64,000 nt of DNA, taken from assembly GCF_040566695.1 (NCBI RefSeq), contig NZ_JBEXAE010000005.1, positions 62,001 through 126,000 of the forward strand. The letters are read 5' to 3'. This stretch comes from Sediminicola arcticus. Lineage in GTDB: Bacteria; Bacteroidota; Bacteroidia; Flavobacteriales; Flavobacteriaceae. A model generated the notes under the pieces. That model did no database searches. It worked only from the letters and a program-made list of their open reading frames with translations, and was not told the origin of the DNA. Position 1 is the stretch's first letter; the number at the start of each line of letters is the position of its first letter. Made by a program: the position numbers and the translations under genes. Positions 51,231 to 60,709 of the stretch are shown here, one piece after another.

Positions 51231-53291
51231 ATGTCGTTTAAATTTTCGAAGAAGGAGTTAATATTTCCCTTGTTGGTATTTATTACTTTAATGGTTGTTG
51301 CTGTCATTTTATGGAACAAAACCTTGAAGACACAAAAGACTTTGTTAAAGAATGAGATACAAACCTCAGGACTTTTGAGATCACAAGAATTTTATACTTC
51401 CATAGAAAACAATATAAAGGCCTTGGAAAACCTTAAACAACGAATTGAGATGACCAATGGAGGTTATTTTAAGTATTGGGAAGAGGATGCGCAATTAATT
51501 TTAGATCAAAATCCTTCGTTCAAATTTGTGGAATGGATAGACAGTTCCATGGTTATTAGTAAGATAACGCCTTTGAAAGGAAATGAAGCAGTTGTGGGAC
51601 TGGACATATCTAAATTATACAGGGCAGAGGAATGGAGGGAACATAGCCAGAATAGTAAAACCAATATAACAGCATGGGTGAATCTTACCCAAGGAGGAAA
51701 TGCCTTTTTGGTAGATGTACCTGTTTATTTTGATGAAAAACTTCAAGGTACTATCACGGCTGGTATGGATTTTACAAACCCCTTCAATCATTTGGCTTCA
51801 GATCTGGATGTGTATGCCGTTGAAATTAGGGACGAGAATGGAACAATCTTTTATGCTCATAATAATCCTAGACCATCAAAGTTCCATGAGGACTATAAGT
51901 ATGCCACCTCCTTCTTGGTAGACTCCTTAGATCAACAAAAGTGGACCTTTTCCCTTATGCCAAAACATATAGATATGCTGGCTGATAGAAAGGAAACTAT
52001 GTTCATAGCTTTTGTCTTTGGAATGTTACTGTCTATTGTTTCAAGTTCACTTATCTATTTTTACAGAGCATCTCGCACTGAAAATAAACGATATAAAGAA
52101 TCCATTTTAAAACTAAGAGAATTAAATAGGGATCTTAAGAAGGAACAGCTAAAGGCTCAAAAGGCCAACAGGGCAAAAACTGAATTTGTATCCAATATGA
52201 GCCATGAGATCAGGACACCTTTGAATGCTATCTTAGGTTTCATAGAAGTTTTGAAAGCCTCTAATATCCAAAGCTCTTTAAAGGAATACCTTGCTTTAAT
52301 GGATATCTCTTCTAAAAAATTATTGCTTTTGGTTGATGATATTTTAGAGATAGATAAGATTGAATCTGGGAAAAGCACATTCAAAAATATTTCTTTTTCA
52401 CCTTCCAAGGAAATCGCCAATATTATTAGTATTTATAAACCAAGTATAGAACAAAAAGGACTCTATCTTCAATTGGATGCTCCTGATAGTGGTATTTGTG
52501 GAATAGGAGACATGGGTAAATTTGGACAGATTATTACCAACCTCCTACGCAACGCCTTAAAATTTACAGATAAGGGCGGTATTCACTTAGCCTACCATGA
52601 AAAAGTCTTGGAAAACAATCTATTGGTCAATTTGGTGATCAAGGATAGTGGAATTGGAATACCCAAAAACAAAATTAAAACTATTTTTGATCGTTTTACG
52701 CAGGTAGATTCGGGGATTACCAAAAAGCACGAGGGCAGTGGGCTTGGATTATATATTACCTATAATTTGGTAAAGTTGATGGGAGGTCATATTGAAGCGG
52801 AAAGTTTAAGAAATAATGGCACTGAGTTTCAAGTAAGTCTACAATTCCCTTTGGCGGATTACAAACAAAATGCATTCAAGGTGATTGATATCGCATCTGA
52901 AAAAGAAGCAGATCTAGTAGGAGTCTCAGTCTTAATTGTGGATGATAATAAGATCAATGTAATTGTATTAAAAAAGGCATTGGAAACTATGGGTATTAAA
53001 GCACATTGGGTTTCTGATGGGGAGCAGGCTGTAGCGGAAGTTCAAAAAAATGCATATGACTTAGTATTTATGGATATTCATATGCCTGTGATGGACGGAT
53101 TACAAGCTACAAAAATCATACGTAAGACCAATAAAGATATTGTAATCATGGGCTTTTCAGCCGATGTCACCCGAGAAACCATTGAAATTGCCTTGGAAGC
53201 AGGAATGAACGACTATTTTACCAAACCTATTTCTATGGACAAATTACGACAACATTTGTCTAATTATCTTTTGAATGTGAAAGTTTCTTAA
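51231..53291 (+). CDS. Hybrid sensor histidine kinase with receiver domain
   Basis: A 686-residue inner-membrane kinase. A membrane helix at 13-31 and a second near 258-280 enclose a periplasmic CHASE-like sensor (about 35-255). HisKA follows with His325 in MSHEIRTPL, then HATPase_c (NLLRNALKFTDKG, SGIGIPKNKIK, GSGLGLYITYNLVKLMGG), then a receiver domain with Asp615 (FMDIHMPVMDG). A phosphorelay would need an HPt protein; the only HPt gene in this window (37727) is broken. Its ligand is unknown. Ends 3 bases before the converging acyl-CoA dehydrogenase gene. Confidence 0.92.
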   Translation: MSFKFSKKELIFPLLVFITLMVVAVILWNKTLKTQKTLLKNEIQTSGLLRSQEFYTSIENNIKALENLKQRIEMTNGGYFKYWEEDAQLILDQNPSFKFVEWIDSSMVISKITPLKGNEAVVGLDISKLYRAEEWREHSQNSKTNITAWVNLTQGGNAFLVDVPVYFDEKLQGTITAGMDFTNPFNHLASDLDVYAVEIRDENGTIFYAHNNPRPSKFHEDYKYATSFLVDSLDQQKWTFSLMPKHIDMLADRKETMFIAFVFGMLLSIVSSSLIYFYRASRTENKRYKESILKLRELNRDLKKEQLKAQKANRAKTEFVSNMSHEIRTPLNAILGFIEVLKASNIQSSLKEYLALMDISSKKLLLLVDDILEIDKIESGKSTFKNISFSPSKEIANIISIYKPSIEQKGLYLQLDAPDSGICGIGDMGKFGQIITNLLRNALKFTDKGGIHLAYHEKVLENNLLVNLVIKDSGIGIPKNKIKTIFDRFTQVDSGITKKHEGSGLGLYITYNLVKLMGGHIEAESLRNNGTEFQVSLQFPLADYKQNAFKVIDIASEKEADLVGVSVLIVDDNKINVIVLKKALETMGIKAHWVSDGEQAVAEVQKNAYDLVFMDIHMPVMDGLQATKIIRKTNKDIVIMGFSADVTRETIEIALEAGMNDYFTKPISMDKLRQHLSNYLLNVKVS

Positions 53292-53294
53292 GTC

Positions 53295-54494
53295 CTATTG
53301 AAACGCCTGAAATCCGGTAATATCGGCTCCTGTAATGAGGAGGTGTATATCATGGGTGCCCTCATACGTGATCACACTTTCTAGGTTCATCATATGCCTC
53401 ATAATACTGTATTCCCCAGAAATTCCCATACCTCCTAATACCTGTCTTGCTTCGCGGGCTATTTTTATCGCCATATCTACATTGTTACGCTTGGCCATAG
53501 AAATTTGGGCAGTAGTAGCTTTTCCTTGATTTTTTAATTGTCCCAATCTAAAGGCTAATAGTTGTGCCTTTGTTATTTCCGTAATCATTTCCGCTAATTT
53601 CTTCTGCTGAAGCTGTGTAGCTCCAATAGGCTTACCAAATTGAATACGCTCTTTGGCATACCTTAAAGCCGTGTCATAGCAGTCCATGGCAGCACCAATG
53701 GCACCCCATGCAATGCCATATCTGGCAGAATCTAAACAACCGAGAGGTGCTCCCAAACCGTTTTTGCCCGGTAATAGGTTTTCCTTTGGGACTTTAACAT
53801 TATCAAAAATAAGCTCTCCTGTGGCGGACGCTCTTAAAGACCATTTATTATGAGTTTCGGGAGTAGAAAAGCCTTCCATACCACGTTCCACGATTAGGCC
53901 ATGGATTCTTCCTTCTTCATTTTTGGCCCATACCACAGCAATGTCAGCGAAGGGGGAATTGGAGATCCAGAGTTTCGCACCATTTAAAAGGTAATGGTCA
54001 CCCATATCCTTAAATTTTGTTTCCATACCACCAGGGTTAGATCCGTGGTTGGGTTCTGTAAGTCCAAAACAGCCCATGAACTCCCCTGATGCCAATTTAG
54101 GCAAGTATTTTTTTCGTTGTTCCTCCGTTCCATAGGTGTAGATAGGATACATCACTAAGGACGACTGCACAGAAGCCGTAGATCTAACTCCACTATCACC
54201 TCGTTCTATTTCTTGCATAATTAGGCCATAGCTAATCTGGTCTAAACCTGCCCCACCATATTCTTGTGGGATATAGGGACCAAAAGCACCTATCTCTGCC
54301 AAGCCGCCAATTATTTGTTTTGGGAACTCCGCTTTCTGTGCGTACTCCTCAATGATGGGGGAAACATCACGCTTTACCCATTGACGGGCAGCATCACGCA
54401 CCAATTTATGCTCTTCTGATAATAGATCGTCAAGATTGTAATAATCGGGAGCTTCAAACAAATCTGGCTTCATATGGGCTTTTATTTTACTCAA
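53295..54494 (-). CDS. gcdH: Acyl-CoA dehydrogenase, glutaryl-CoA dehydrogenase-like
   Basis: A 399-residue FAD enzyme. The catalytic base is Glu378 in TYEGTHDIH, and GCFGLTEPNHGSNPGGMET lines the FAD site, as in glutaryl-CoA dehydrogenases. That enzyme turns glutaryl-CoA into crotonyl-CoA in Lys and Trp breakdown. The substrate Arg of known glutaryl-CoA dehydrogenases would be R104 or close (GVRSTASVQSSLVMYPI). Subfamily is by similarity; another short-chain acyl-CoA is possible. Leftward, 74 bp downstream of the Rieske gene. Confidence 0.82.
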   Translation of the reverse strand: MSKIKAHMKPDLFEAPDYYNLDDLLSEEHKLVRDAARQWVKRDVSPIIEEYAQKAEFPKQIIGGLAEIGAFGPYIPQEYGGAGLDQISYGLIMQEIERGDSGVRSTASVQSSLVMYPIYTYGTEEQRKKYLPKLASGEFMGCFGLTEPNHGSNPGGMETKFKDMGDHYLLNGAKLWISNSPFADIAVVWAKNEEGRIHGLIVERGMEGFSTPETHNKWSLRASATGELIFDNVKVPKENLLPGKNGLGAPLGCLDSARYGIAWGAIGAAMDCYDTALRYAKERIQFGKPIGATQLQQKKLAEMITEITKAQLLAFRLGQLKNQGKATTAQISMAKRNNVDMAIKIAREARQVLGGMGISGEYSIMRHMMNLESVITYEGTHDIHLLITGADITGFQAFQ

Positions 54495-54568
54495 AGATAA
54501 TTAAAGGAATATAACATTACAAGGCTGCCGTGTTACATTATTGGCCAACCCTTGTTTATTTTAACTTC

Positions 54569-55657
54569 TTATTCTCGGCTATTAAGAAAACGGGCTAAGA
54601 GACGGTGAAAATGATGTACGCCTTTTTCCCTAGTAGGGGAAAAACGACCTGCTTTGTAAAATTTTGAGTTCACTCCTTTTTGGACGCCTTCTACGACCGC
54701 TTCATCTTCCAATTCTACCTTATCCAAGCCAGATCCCGCTCCCTTGTCTAATTTACTCTCATCATAGACATAGGATTGAAAAGAAACTTTAGTGCTCTCT
54801 AGGCCCAATGGGTGAACAATGTTTACTGAAAGACCCCATGGATAGAAATTGAACATCATATTGGGAAAGACCCAGAAGTAATAAGCTGCGATACTTTTTC
54901 CATGATCAATATGGCTTTCTGGAAAATTAAAAATTTCCTCAGATCCTTGGGCATATCCAATCTGTAGGTTCACATGATCAAATAATAAGGTCTCGTAATT
55001 ACTATAATCCAATGCTTTGTTTAGGTCGTCATGCACAAAAGGAATATGGAAGCCTTCTAGATAATTATCACAATAAAGCGCCCAATGGGCATGTACCATA
55101 TATTCTTTAGAGCGACTTTCATCTAATTTAAAATCATGTAATGGTAAAAATCCTATTCGTTCATTCATGACCTCCAAAACGGCATCTATATTAAACGTTG
55201 GATTTAGGCCCATAAACATAAATGGCCCCCAGTGGCACAATGGAAATTTATAAAGATTATCGCACGGTTTAGGAAAATCTTGGGCCTCTTTAAATTCAGG
55301 CATATGTTCCATAGTACCGTCCAACTGAAATCTTCTTCCGTGATAACCACAGATCAATTTTTTTGTATTGGAATTTTGGGCCACCACCAAATTCCCCCTA
55401 TGTGTGCATACGTTGGATAAACAATGAACATGATTCCCCTCGTCCCTTGTCAAAACTACAGGTTCTGTCAAATAACCGTCCAAAAGGGTAAAAGGATATT
55501 GTTGTTGAGGCAATTCCACTAAATTTTCGTGTCCTACCCACTGCCAAGATTTATAAAAAATATCGTTTTTAATTGCCTCAAAAACCTTGGGATTTCTGTA
55601 AAATGAGGCAGGCAAAGTAAATGCTTTTGTGATATCCGATTCTATATAAAAGTTCAT
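54569..55657 (-). CDS. Rieske aromatic ring-hydroxylating-type oxygenase alpha subunit
   Basis: A 362-residue oxygenase. The Rieske 2Fe-2S ligands are C84-x-H86 (CTHRGN) and C103-x2-H106 (CGYHG). The mononuclear iron site is in DNYLEGFHIPFVHDD (H204, H209; D197). I chose ATG 55657 (MNFYIES); an upstream ATG at 55735 adds an unlike lead. Several members of this branch demethylate or hydroxylate quaternary amines (glycine betaine, stachydrine, carnitine). No ferredoxin or reductase partner is present. It diverges from the APC permease gene with an 83-base gap. Confidence 0.85.
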   Translation of the reverse strand: MNFYIESDITKAFTLPASFYRNPKVFEAIKNDIFYKSWQWVGHENLVELPQQQYPFTLLDGYLTEPVVLTRDEGNHVHCLSNVCTHRGNLVVAQNSNTKKLICGYHGRRFQLDGTMEHMPEFKEAQDFPKPCDNLYKFPLCHWGPFMFMGLNPTFNIDAVLEVMNERIGFLPLHDFKLDESRSKEYMVHAHWALYCDNYLEGFHIPFVHDDLNKALDYSNYETLLFDHVNLQIGYAQGSEEIFNFPESHIDHGKSIAAYYFWVFPNMMFNFYPWGLSVNIVHPLGLESTKVSFQSYVYDESKLDKGAGSGLDKVELEDEAVVEGVQKGVNSKFYKAGRFSPTREKGVHHFHRLLARFLNSRE

Positions 55658-55740
55658 AATCATATTATATTGTAACTTGGCAAGGGATTTCTTCTCAAAT
55701 TTAATTAATTTATAATGAGATCTTACAGTAATCAATTTTT

Positions 55741-57057
55741 ATGGCCAAACCTGTTGAAATAAAAAAAATAGGACTCTGGACGAGCACTTCCTTGGTAATT
55801 GGCAATATGATTGGTGCTGGTGTATTTCTTATGCCAGCAGCTTTGGCATCTTTTGGGGGTATCAGCACTATTGGATGGCTTTTTTCTGCATTTGGAGCGC
55901 TTTTACTTGCTAGGGTATTTAGTAAACTTAGTGTTCTTGTAGCCAACAAAAGTGGAGGCCCCTATGCTTTTACTAAAGCTGCCTTTGGTGATTTTGCTGG
56001 GTTTTTAGTGGCCTGGGGCTATTGGATATCGGTATGGACAAGTAACGCGGCCATCGCTATAGCATTTGTTAGTGCTTTAAGCGTTTTTTTTCCTATTTTG
56101 GACCAAAACCCAATAATAGCGGTTTTGGTTGGTTTAAGTGCCATTTGGGGGCTTACGGCACTAAACTCGAGAGGGGTAAGGGCTTCTGGAAAAATGCAAT
56201 TGATTACGACCATTTTAAAATTATCCCCTCTATTTATTGTTATCCTTGGTGGGTTTTTCTTTTTCAATCCTGAAAACTTTTATCCTTTCAATATCAGTGG
56301 CAAATCAAATTTTAGTGCCATCGCCATAACTGCGACCATGACCCTATACGCATTTTTAGGGATAGAAAGTGCTACGGTACCCTCGGGGAATGTTAAGGAT
56401 CCGGAAAAAACTATTCCTAAGGCGACAATGATAGGTACTATCATTACAACGGTGGTGTATCTATTAGGGACCGTTGTTGTCATGGGAATGATTCCTGCCA
56501 ATATCCTATCGGAGTCACCTACACCTTTTGCAGATGCCATGGAAATTATGAGTGGGGAATGGGGACGTGATTTGGTGGGTGCAGGTGCGGTAATTGCCGC
56601 TTTTGGAGCCTTAAACGGATGGATACTGGTACAAGGACAAGTGGCCATGGCTACTGCAAAGGACGACTTGTTTCCACGCATATTTAAAAGGGAAAATAAA
56701 CATGGAGCCCCAGTATTGGGAATGGTTATTGGAAGTTTTTTAACTTCTGTCATCATGCTTTTAAACTTCACTGATGGTCTGGTAGAGCAATTTAAATTTA
56801 TTGTCTTACTGTCCACTTTATGTTGTTTGATTCCTTATTTATTTTCTACGGCTGCGTATGTGCTTCTTGTCTTGCAAGAAAAATTGGCTCTTAAGAATAC
56901 CGTTAGTGTGGTTTCTTTAGGGGGAATGGCCTTTCTGTTTTCACTCTGGGCCATATTTGGAGCAGGGGAACCTGCTGTTTTCTATGGTTTTATACTGTTA
57001 ATGTCGGGAATTCCATTTTATGTATTGATGAAAACAAGGAAAAAGGATAAAGACTAA
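55741..57057 (+). CDS. APC family amino acid permease
   Basis: A 438-residue inner-membrane transporter with about 12 hydrophobic helices, opening with TSLVIGNMIGAGVFLMPAAL, the glycine-rich first helix of APC permeases. It resembles the basic amino acid/polyamine antiporter branch (AdiC/ArcD-like), which would fit the following DDAH/arginine deiminase-like gene 10 bp downstream. The substrate is inferred from context. Confidence 0.87.
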   Translation: MAKPVEIKKIGLWTSTSLVIGNMIGAGVFLMPAALASFGGISTIGWLFSAFGALLLARVFSKLSVLVANKSGGPYAFTKAAFGDFAGFLVAWGYWISVWTSNAAIAIAFVSALSVFFPILDQNPIIAVLVGLSAIWGLTALNSRGVRASGKMQLITTILKLSPLFIVILGGFFFFNPENFYPFNISGKSNFSAIAITATMTLYAFLGIESATVPSGNVKDPEKTIPKATMIGTIITTVVYLLGTVVVMGMIPANILSESPTPFADAMEIMSGEWGRDLVGAGAVIAAFGALNGWILVQGQVAMATAKDDLFPRIFKRENKHGAPVLGMVIGSFLTSVIMLLNFTDGLVEQFKFIVLLSTLCCLIPYLFSTAAYVLLVLQEKLALKNTVSVVSLGGMAFLFSLWAIFGAGEPAVFYGFILLMSGIPFYVLMKTRKKDKD

Positions 57058-57067
57058 CAGTTGATTT

Positions 57068-57946
57068 ATGGAATATACCTGTCATTCAGAATATCATGAA
57101 CTGGATTTGGTGTTGATCAATTCAGTAGCAAATGCATTTGTTGATGAACAAAAATTGAAAAACCAGTGGAAAGCACTCAATTATCTCTCTAAACCTGATT
57201 TTCAAAAGGGAGAAGCAGAGTTTAACGTCTTTGAAAAGTTGTTGCAATCCAAAGGTGCATCTATACTAAGGCAGCCACAGGATGCTGCTGTTTCTATAGA
57301 TGCCATTTACACTAGGGATGCTGCTATAGTGACCAATTTTGGGGTGGTGCTGTGCCGAATGGGCAAAGAAAGAAGAATTCCAGAACCCAAGGTGCAGGAG
57401 GTGGTTTATAAAAAGAATAATGTCTCCATTTTAGGACAAATATTGGCTCCGGGAACGTTGGAAGGAGGAGATGTCGCTTGGTTGGATGAGTCCACCTTGG
57501 CAGTGGGGCATTCCTATCGCACCAATGAAGACGGCATAAAACAATTGAAAAATCTATTAGCTCCCTTCTCCATTAAAGTATTGGTGGTGGAATTGCCGCA
57601 TTATAAAGGGCCATCGGATGTTTTTCATTTAATGTCGGTCTTTAGCCCTGTAGATAAAGATTTGGCCGTGGTCTATTCTCCGTTGCTTCCCATTCATTTT
57701 AGGAAGGAGCTACTCAAACGGGGTATGGAATTATTGGAAGTTCCTGAAGAGGAGTTTAATTCCATGGGTTGTAACGTATTAGCCATTGGTCCAAGACATT
57801 GTCTGATGGTAGCTGGAAATGATAAAACCGAAGCCCTGCTAAGAAATGTAGGTTGTGAAGTGCATACCTATGTTGGTGAGGAAATAAGTGTTAAAGGGGG
57901 AGGAGGACCTACCTGTTTAACGAGGCCCATTCGCAGACGTCTATAA
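57068..57946 (+). CDS. DDAH/arginine deiminase-like amidinohydrolase
   Basis: A 292-residue pentein-fold enzyme. The nucleophile is Cys283 in GGPTCLTRP. His187 (VFHLMS) and EGGD (132-135) complete the usual Cys-His-Asp/Glu site. The family hydrolyses dimethylarginine to citrulline and dimethylamine, or arginine, or related guanidines; some members transfer the amidino group. It lies 10 bp after an APC permease gene, which suggests uptake and hydrolysis of an arginine-like compound. One base from the converging trmN6 stop codon. Confidence 0.85.
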   Translation: MEYTCHSEYHELDLVLINSVANAFVDEQKLKNQWKALNYLSKPDFQKGEAEFNVFEKLLQSKGASILRQPQDAAVSIDAIYTRDAAIVTNFGVVLCRMGKERRIPEPKVQEVVYKKNNVSILGQILAPGTLEGGDVAWLDESTLAVGHSYRTNEDGIKQLKNLLAPFSIKVLVVELPHYKGPSDVFHLMSVFSPVDKDLAVVYSPLLPIHFRKELLKRGMELLEVPEEEFNSMGCNVLAIGPRHCLMVAGNDKTEALLRNVGCEVHTYVGEEISVKGGGGPTCLTRPIRRRL

Positions 57947-57947
57947 G

Positions 57948-58661
57948 TTACATTTTAAGGTAAAACTCTTTGGTGAGCTCTGTATATTCTTGGGTGTAAT
58001 GATGACGTTCTTCTTCTATAGTCAGTTCACCGAGGTCCATACTATTTTCTGAGAAACTAAATTCCAAAAGGCTTCGTTTCGTTTCCGTGGTAGGGTTTCC
58101 TTTTACTCGTGTAATCCTATTGGCGAATAAATTGAAACTAGAGGCCATTTTTATAAAAGCCTCTTCTTCTTTAAATGGTATGATGGTAGAGAATATTCCT
58201 TCATCTTCCAGTAGTTTGCTAACGCCATCCAACAGTTCATCAAAAGGGAGTGCACTGTTTTGACGGGCAATATCCCGCGCCTCATTTCCACTGGGCATTT
58301 CTTCGCTATAAAAAGGTGGGTTAGAAACAATCAGGTCGTACTTTTCATCCAGTTCATCAACAAATTCATCCAAACCCGCGTGATAACAATAAAGTCGGTC
58401 TGCCCAAGGAGAACGTTCAAAGTTCTCCACACTCTGTTCATAGGCATTCCCATCAATTTCTATGGCGTCTATCATTTCGGCATCGCTGCGTTGTGCCAGC
58501 ATTAGGGCAATAAGTCCAGTACCTGAACCGATATCCAGAATAGCAAAAGGTCTTTTGTTAATGTTGCTCCATGCTCCTAGAAGCACTCCATCCGTGCCTA
58601 TTTTCATGGCACATTGGTCTTGGTCTACGGAGAATTGTTTAAACTGAAAGGGTTTACTCAT
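57948..58661 (-). CDS. trmN6: tRNA1(Val) adenine-37 N6-methyltransferase
   Basis: A 237-residue SAM methyltransferase of the YfiC/TrmN6 family, which methylates A37 of tRNA1-Val in E. coli. Motif I is ILDIGSGTGLIALMLAQR (about 40-57). Motif IV is SNPPF, the adenine N6 signature. KIGTDGVLLGAW precedes it, as in the family. Gene order with the RimM/S16 genes is recurrent in flavobacteria. A promoter with TATCTTTG lies 105 bases upstream on the minus strand. Confidence 0.9.
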   Translation of the reverse strand: MSKPFQFKQFSVDQDQCAMKIGTDGVLLGAWSNINKRPFAILDIGSGTGLIALMLAQRSDAEMIDAIEIDGNAYEQSVENFERSPWADRLYCYHAGLDEFVDELDEKYDLIVSNPPFYSEEMPSGNEARDIARQNSALPFDELLDGVSKLLEDEGIFSTIIPFKEEEAFIKMASSFNLFANRITRVKGNPTTETKRSLLEFSFSENSMDLGELTIEEERHHYTQEYTELTKEFYLKM

Positions 58662-58765
58662 AATTTATTTAGATGCCAGTCTTGGGTCAAAATTACTTTA
58701 ATTATAAATTGATGTGGTTTCAGATAAATTTAGAAAAGCAGGAAAATTAAATTATAGTTGCATTG

Positions 58766-58792
58766 CAAAGATAAGTAAGAGTACTATTTCAA
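58766..58792 (-). promoter_or_regulatory. Flavobacterial promoter upstream of trmN6
   Basis: On the minus strand TTG (58792-58790), 16 bases, then TATCTTTG (58773-58766). Close to TTG-N17-23-TAnnTTTG, one base short. The start would lie near 58760, about 100 nt before the trmN6 ATG. Confidence 0.45.
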
Positions 58793-58876
58793 CACCTGAT
58801 TATTGTTGCTGTTTTAAAGACTGCTTAGGTACTCGTTTTACTGAATATTTAAACCAGAGTTAGTGATGTTTTAGTT

Positions 58877-59464
58877 TTATTTCCCATTATAATAATTTTC
58901 CTTAATGGAGTCCATAGGGATTTTGCCATTGGCAATCTCCGTAACTTTTACCCACAACTTCTGCGAAATCAGGGACTTTAAGGGTTGTTCTAAGGTTGGG
59001 ATTTTGTGGAATACTTTCAGTAGTTTTTTGTCCCATGTCTTGTGATATTTTAATAAATCGTCTGGGTAGACCACTTTTCGTTCGGTTCCTTCGTCTACAG
59101 CCTCAAAGGGTTCTGGGATATTAAGGTACCCATAATCATCCGTTAGCTGCTCTCCGACAGGAATATCCCTTATTGCGACTTCAAAATCATAGGCCGTGGT
59201 AAGACAGTTAGAATTGAAACTGTGGTTTACATATCTAGCATTGTCCCAACACAAAATGTATTTGCCCTGGTTATCCCTAAAGGTATAGGTGTCCAGAATG
59301 GATTGGTAAAGGGGATCCATAGCGGTCAACTGATCTTGAGTAAAACTCCTATCTAATTTATCCAATACCCAAGTAATGGTACCAGCTGGAATAAATTCAG
59401 TAGCTACTACGCCGTAGCCAACTTCATTATTGATGAACCTAAGTTCTGTTTTAGGATGAATCAT
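58877..59464 (-). CDS. SET-domain protein
   Basis: A 195-residue protein with a small SET methyltransferase fold. GVVATEFIPAGTITW opens the domain, YVNHSFNSNC (residues 78-87) is the SAM and pseudo-knot NHSxxxNC motif, and LTDDYGYL (107-114) completes the active site with its Tyr. The C-terminal 60 residues are helical. Eukaryotic relatives methylate lysines; bacterial ones are sparsely studied, and the target here is unknown (DNA-binding or ribosomal proteins are candidates). Sits upstream of trmN6 and downstream of rimM on the same strand. Confidence 0.85.
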   Translation of the reverse strand: MIHPKTELRFINNEVGYGVVATEFIPAGTITWVLDKLDRSFTQDQLTAMDPLYQSILDTYTFRDNQGKYILCWDNARYVNHSFNSNCLTTAYDFEVAIRDIPVGEQLTDDYGYLNIPEPFEAVDEGTERKVVYPDDLLKYHKTWDKKLLKVFHKIPTLEQPLKSLISQKLWVKVTEIANGKIPMDSIKENYYNGK

Positions 59465-59581
59465 TAGATTATAGTAATTAGCCTATTAAATATAGTCTAA
59501 AAGTAGTAGGTTTTCTCCAATATTTTATACTTGTGATTACTGAAGTTATAAAAATAATTGAGAAGGAGGTTTGTTATGTTC

Positions 59582-60109
59582 TTATCCTAAATACAGGTCT
59601 ACCAAACCTTCTGGGGTAGTGATATGAATGGTTCTGGCATCTCTGTCTACATGGGTAATAATTTCATCATTTATGGGGATAAGCAATTCTTTATCTCCTT
59701 TTTTAGCTATAAACAAGGCTTGGGAGGTTGAGTCGTTTACACCTTGAATGATGCCTATATCTCCGTGGATGTTGTCTTCTAGACGGAATCCGATAATGTC
59801 GTGGTAATAAAATTTGTTACCGGTAAGTTTAGGAAGGAATTTTAAGGGTAAGTAAAGTTCTGAACCCATGATGTTATCTGCTGCAGACTCGTCTTGAACC
59901 TCTTCAAACCGGATGCGAAGTAAGCTGGATTTGTGGAGTACACATTTATCAATAAAAAATGGAACCAGATTGTTTCCTAAAGAAACGAATACTGATTCCA
60001 TGTTTTCGTAAATTTCGGGTTCATCAGCATCAATTTTCACCAATACTTCACCCTTATAGCTGTATTTTGAAACGACTTTACCTAGGTAGAAACATTCTTC
60101 CTTTGTCAT
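59582..60109 (-). CDS. rimM: 16S rRNA processing protein RimM
   Basis: Helps maturation of the 30S head near S19. A 175-residue protein with the RimM N-terminal beta barrel (LGKVVSKYSYKGEVLVKID) and the C-terminal PRC barrel (YYHDIIGFRL, GIIQGVNDSTSQALFIAKKGDKELLIPINDEIITHVD). It begins 15 bp after rpsP on the same strand, the conserved rpsP-rimM pair. Confidence 0.94.
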   Translation of the reverse strand: MTKEECFYLGKVVSKYSYKGEVLVKIDADEPEIYENMESVFVSLGNNLVPFFIDKCVLHKSSLLRIRFEEVQDESAADNIMGSELYLPLKFLPKLTGNKFYYHDIIGFRLEDNIHGDIGIIQGVNDSTSQALFIAKKGDKELLIPINDEIITHVDRDARTIHITTPEGLVDLYLG

Positions 60110-60124
60110 CGTTCTATCTTTAGC

Positions 60125-60679
60125 TTATTTTTCTTCTGTAGCAGCTTCGTCGGAAGCAGGAGTAGCTGTTTCTTCAGCAACTGGTTCAGTAGCTTCTTCT
60201 TCAGCAACTTCTTCAACTTCTGGAGCAAGTGCTGCAGCAGCTTCAGCGGCACGCTTTTCACTTACAGCCTTCTCAGCTTCCAAAGCTTTAGCTTTTGCTT
60301 CGTCTTTAGCTTTATCTAAGCCGCCTACCTTACCTGATACGATTTCTTCTTTTTGTGCCAACCAAGCGTTGAATTTTTCTTCTGCTTGTTCTTCGGTCAA
60401 TGCACCTTTACGAACACCACCAGCCAAATGATTTTTAAGAAGAACTCCTTTGTAAGATAGAATTCTGCTAGCAGTTTCAGTTGGTTGAGCACCGTTTTGT
60501 AACCAGGTTACAGCACTATCAACATTAAGTTCAATTGTTGCAGGGTTGGTGTTTGGGTTGTAGATTCCCAATTTTTCCAAATACTTACCATCTCTTTTAG
60601 CGCGTGCATCAGCAGCTACTACCCAATAGAATGGTTTTCCTTTTTTACCGTGTCTTTGTAATCTAATTTTTACTGGCAT
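60125..60679 (-). CDS. rpsP: 30S ribosomal protein S16, long form
   Basis: The S16 core (residues 1-80: PVKIRLQRHGKKGKPFYWVVAADARAKRDGKYLEKLGIYNP) is typical. The protein is 184 residues because of a C-terminal extension rich in Glu, Ala and Lys (about 85-184), common in Bacteroidota and of unknown purpose. Starts at ATG 60679 and leads the rpsP-rimM unit. A hairpin lies in its leader. Confidence 0.95.
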   Translation of the reverse strand: MPVKIRLQRHGKKGKPFYWVVAADARAKRDGKYLEKLGIYNPNTNPATIELNVDSAVTWLQNGAQPTETASRILSYKGVLLKNHLAGGVRKGALTEEQAEEKFNAWLAQKEEIVSGKVGGLDKAKDEAKAKALEAEKAVSEKRAAEAAAALAPEVEEVAEEEATEPVAEETATPASDEAATEEK

Positions 60680-60694
60680 ATCACATTAATTTGT

Positions 60695-60709
60695 AGGGTG
60701 CCCGACCCT
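60695..60709 (-). promoter_or_regulatory. Hairpin in the rpsP leader
   Basis: AGGGT and ACCCT pair with a 5-base loop, 16 bases upstream of the rpsP ATG on the minus strand. I recall an S16 leader motif having been proposed in Flavobacteria; this could be its terminal stem, but the full fold cannot be checked by eye. Confidence 0.4.
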
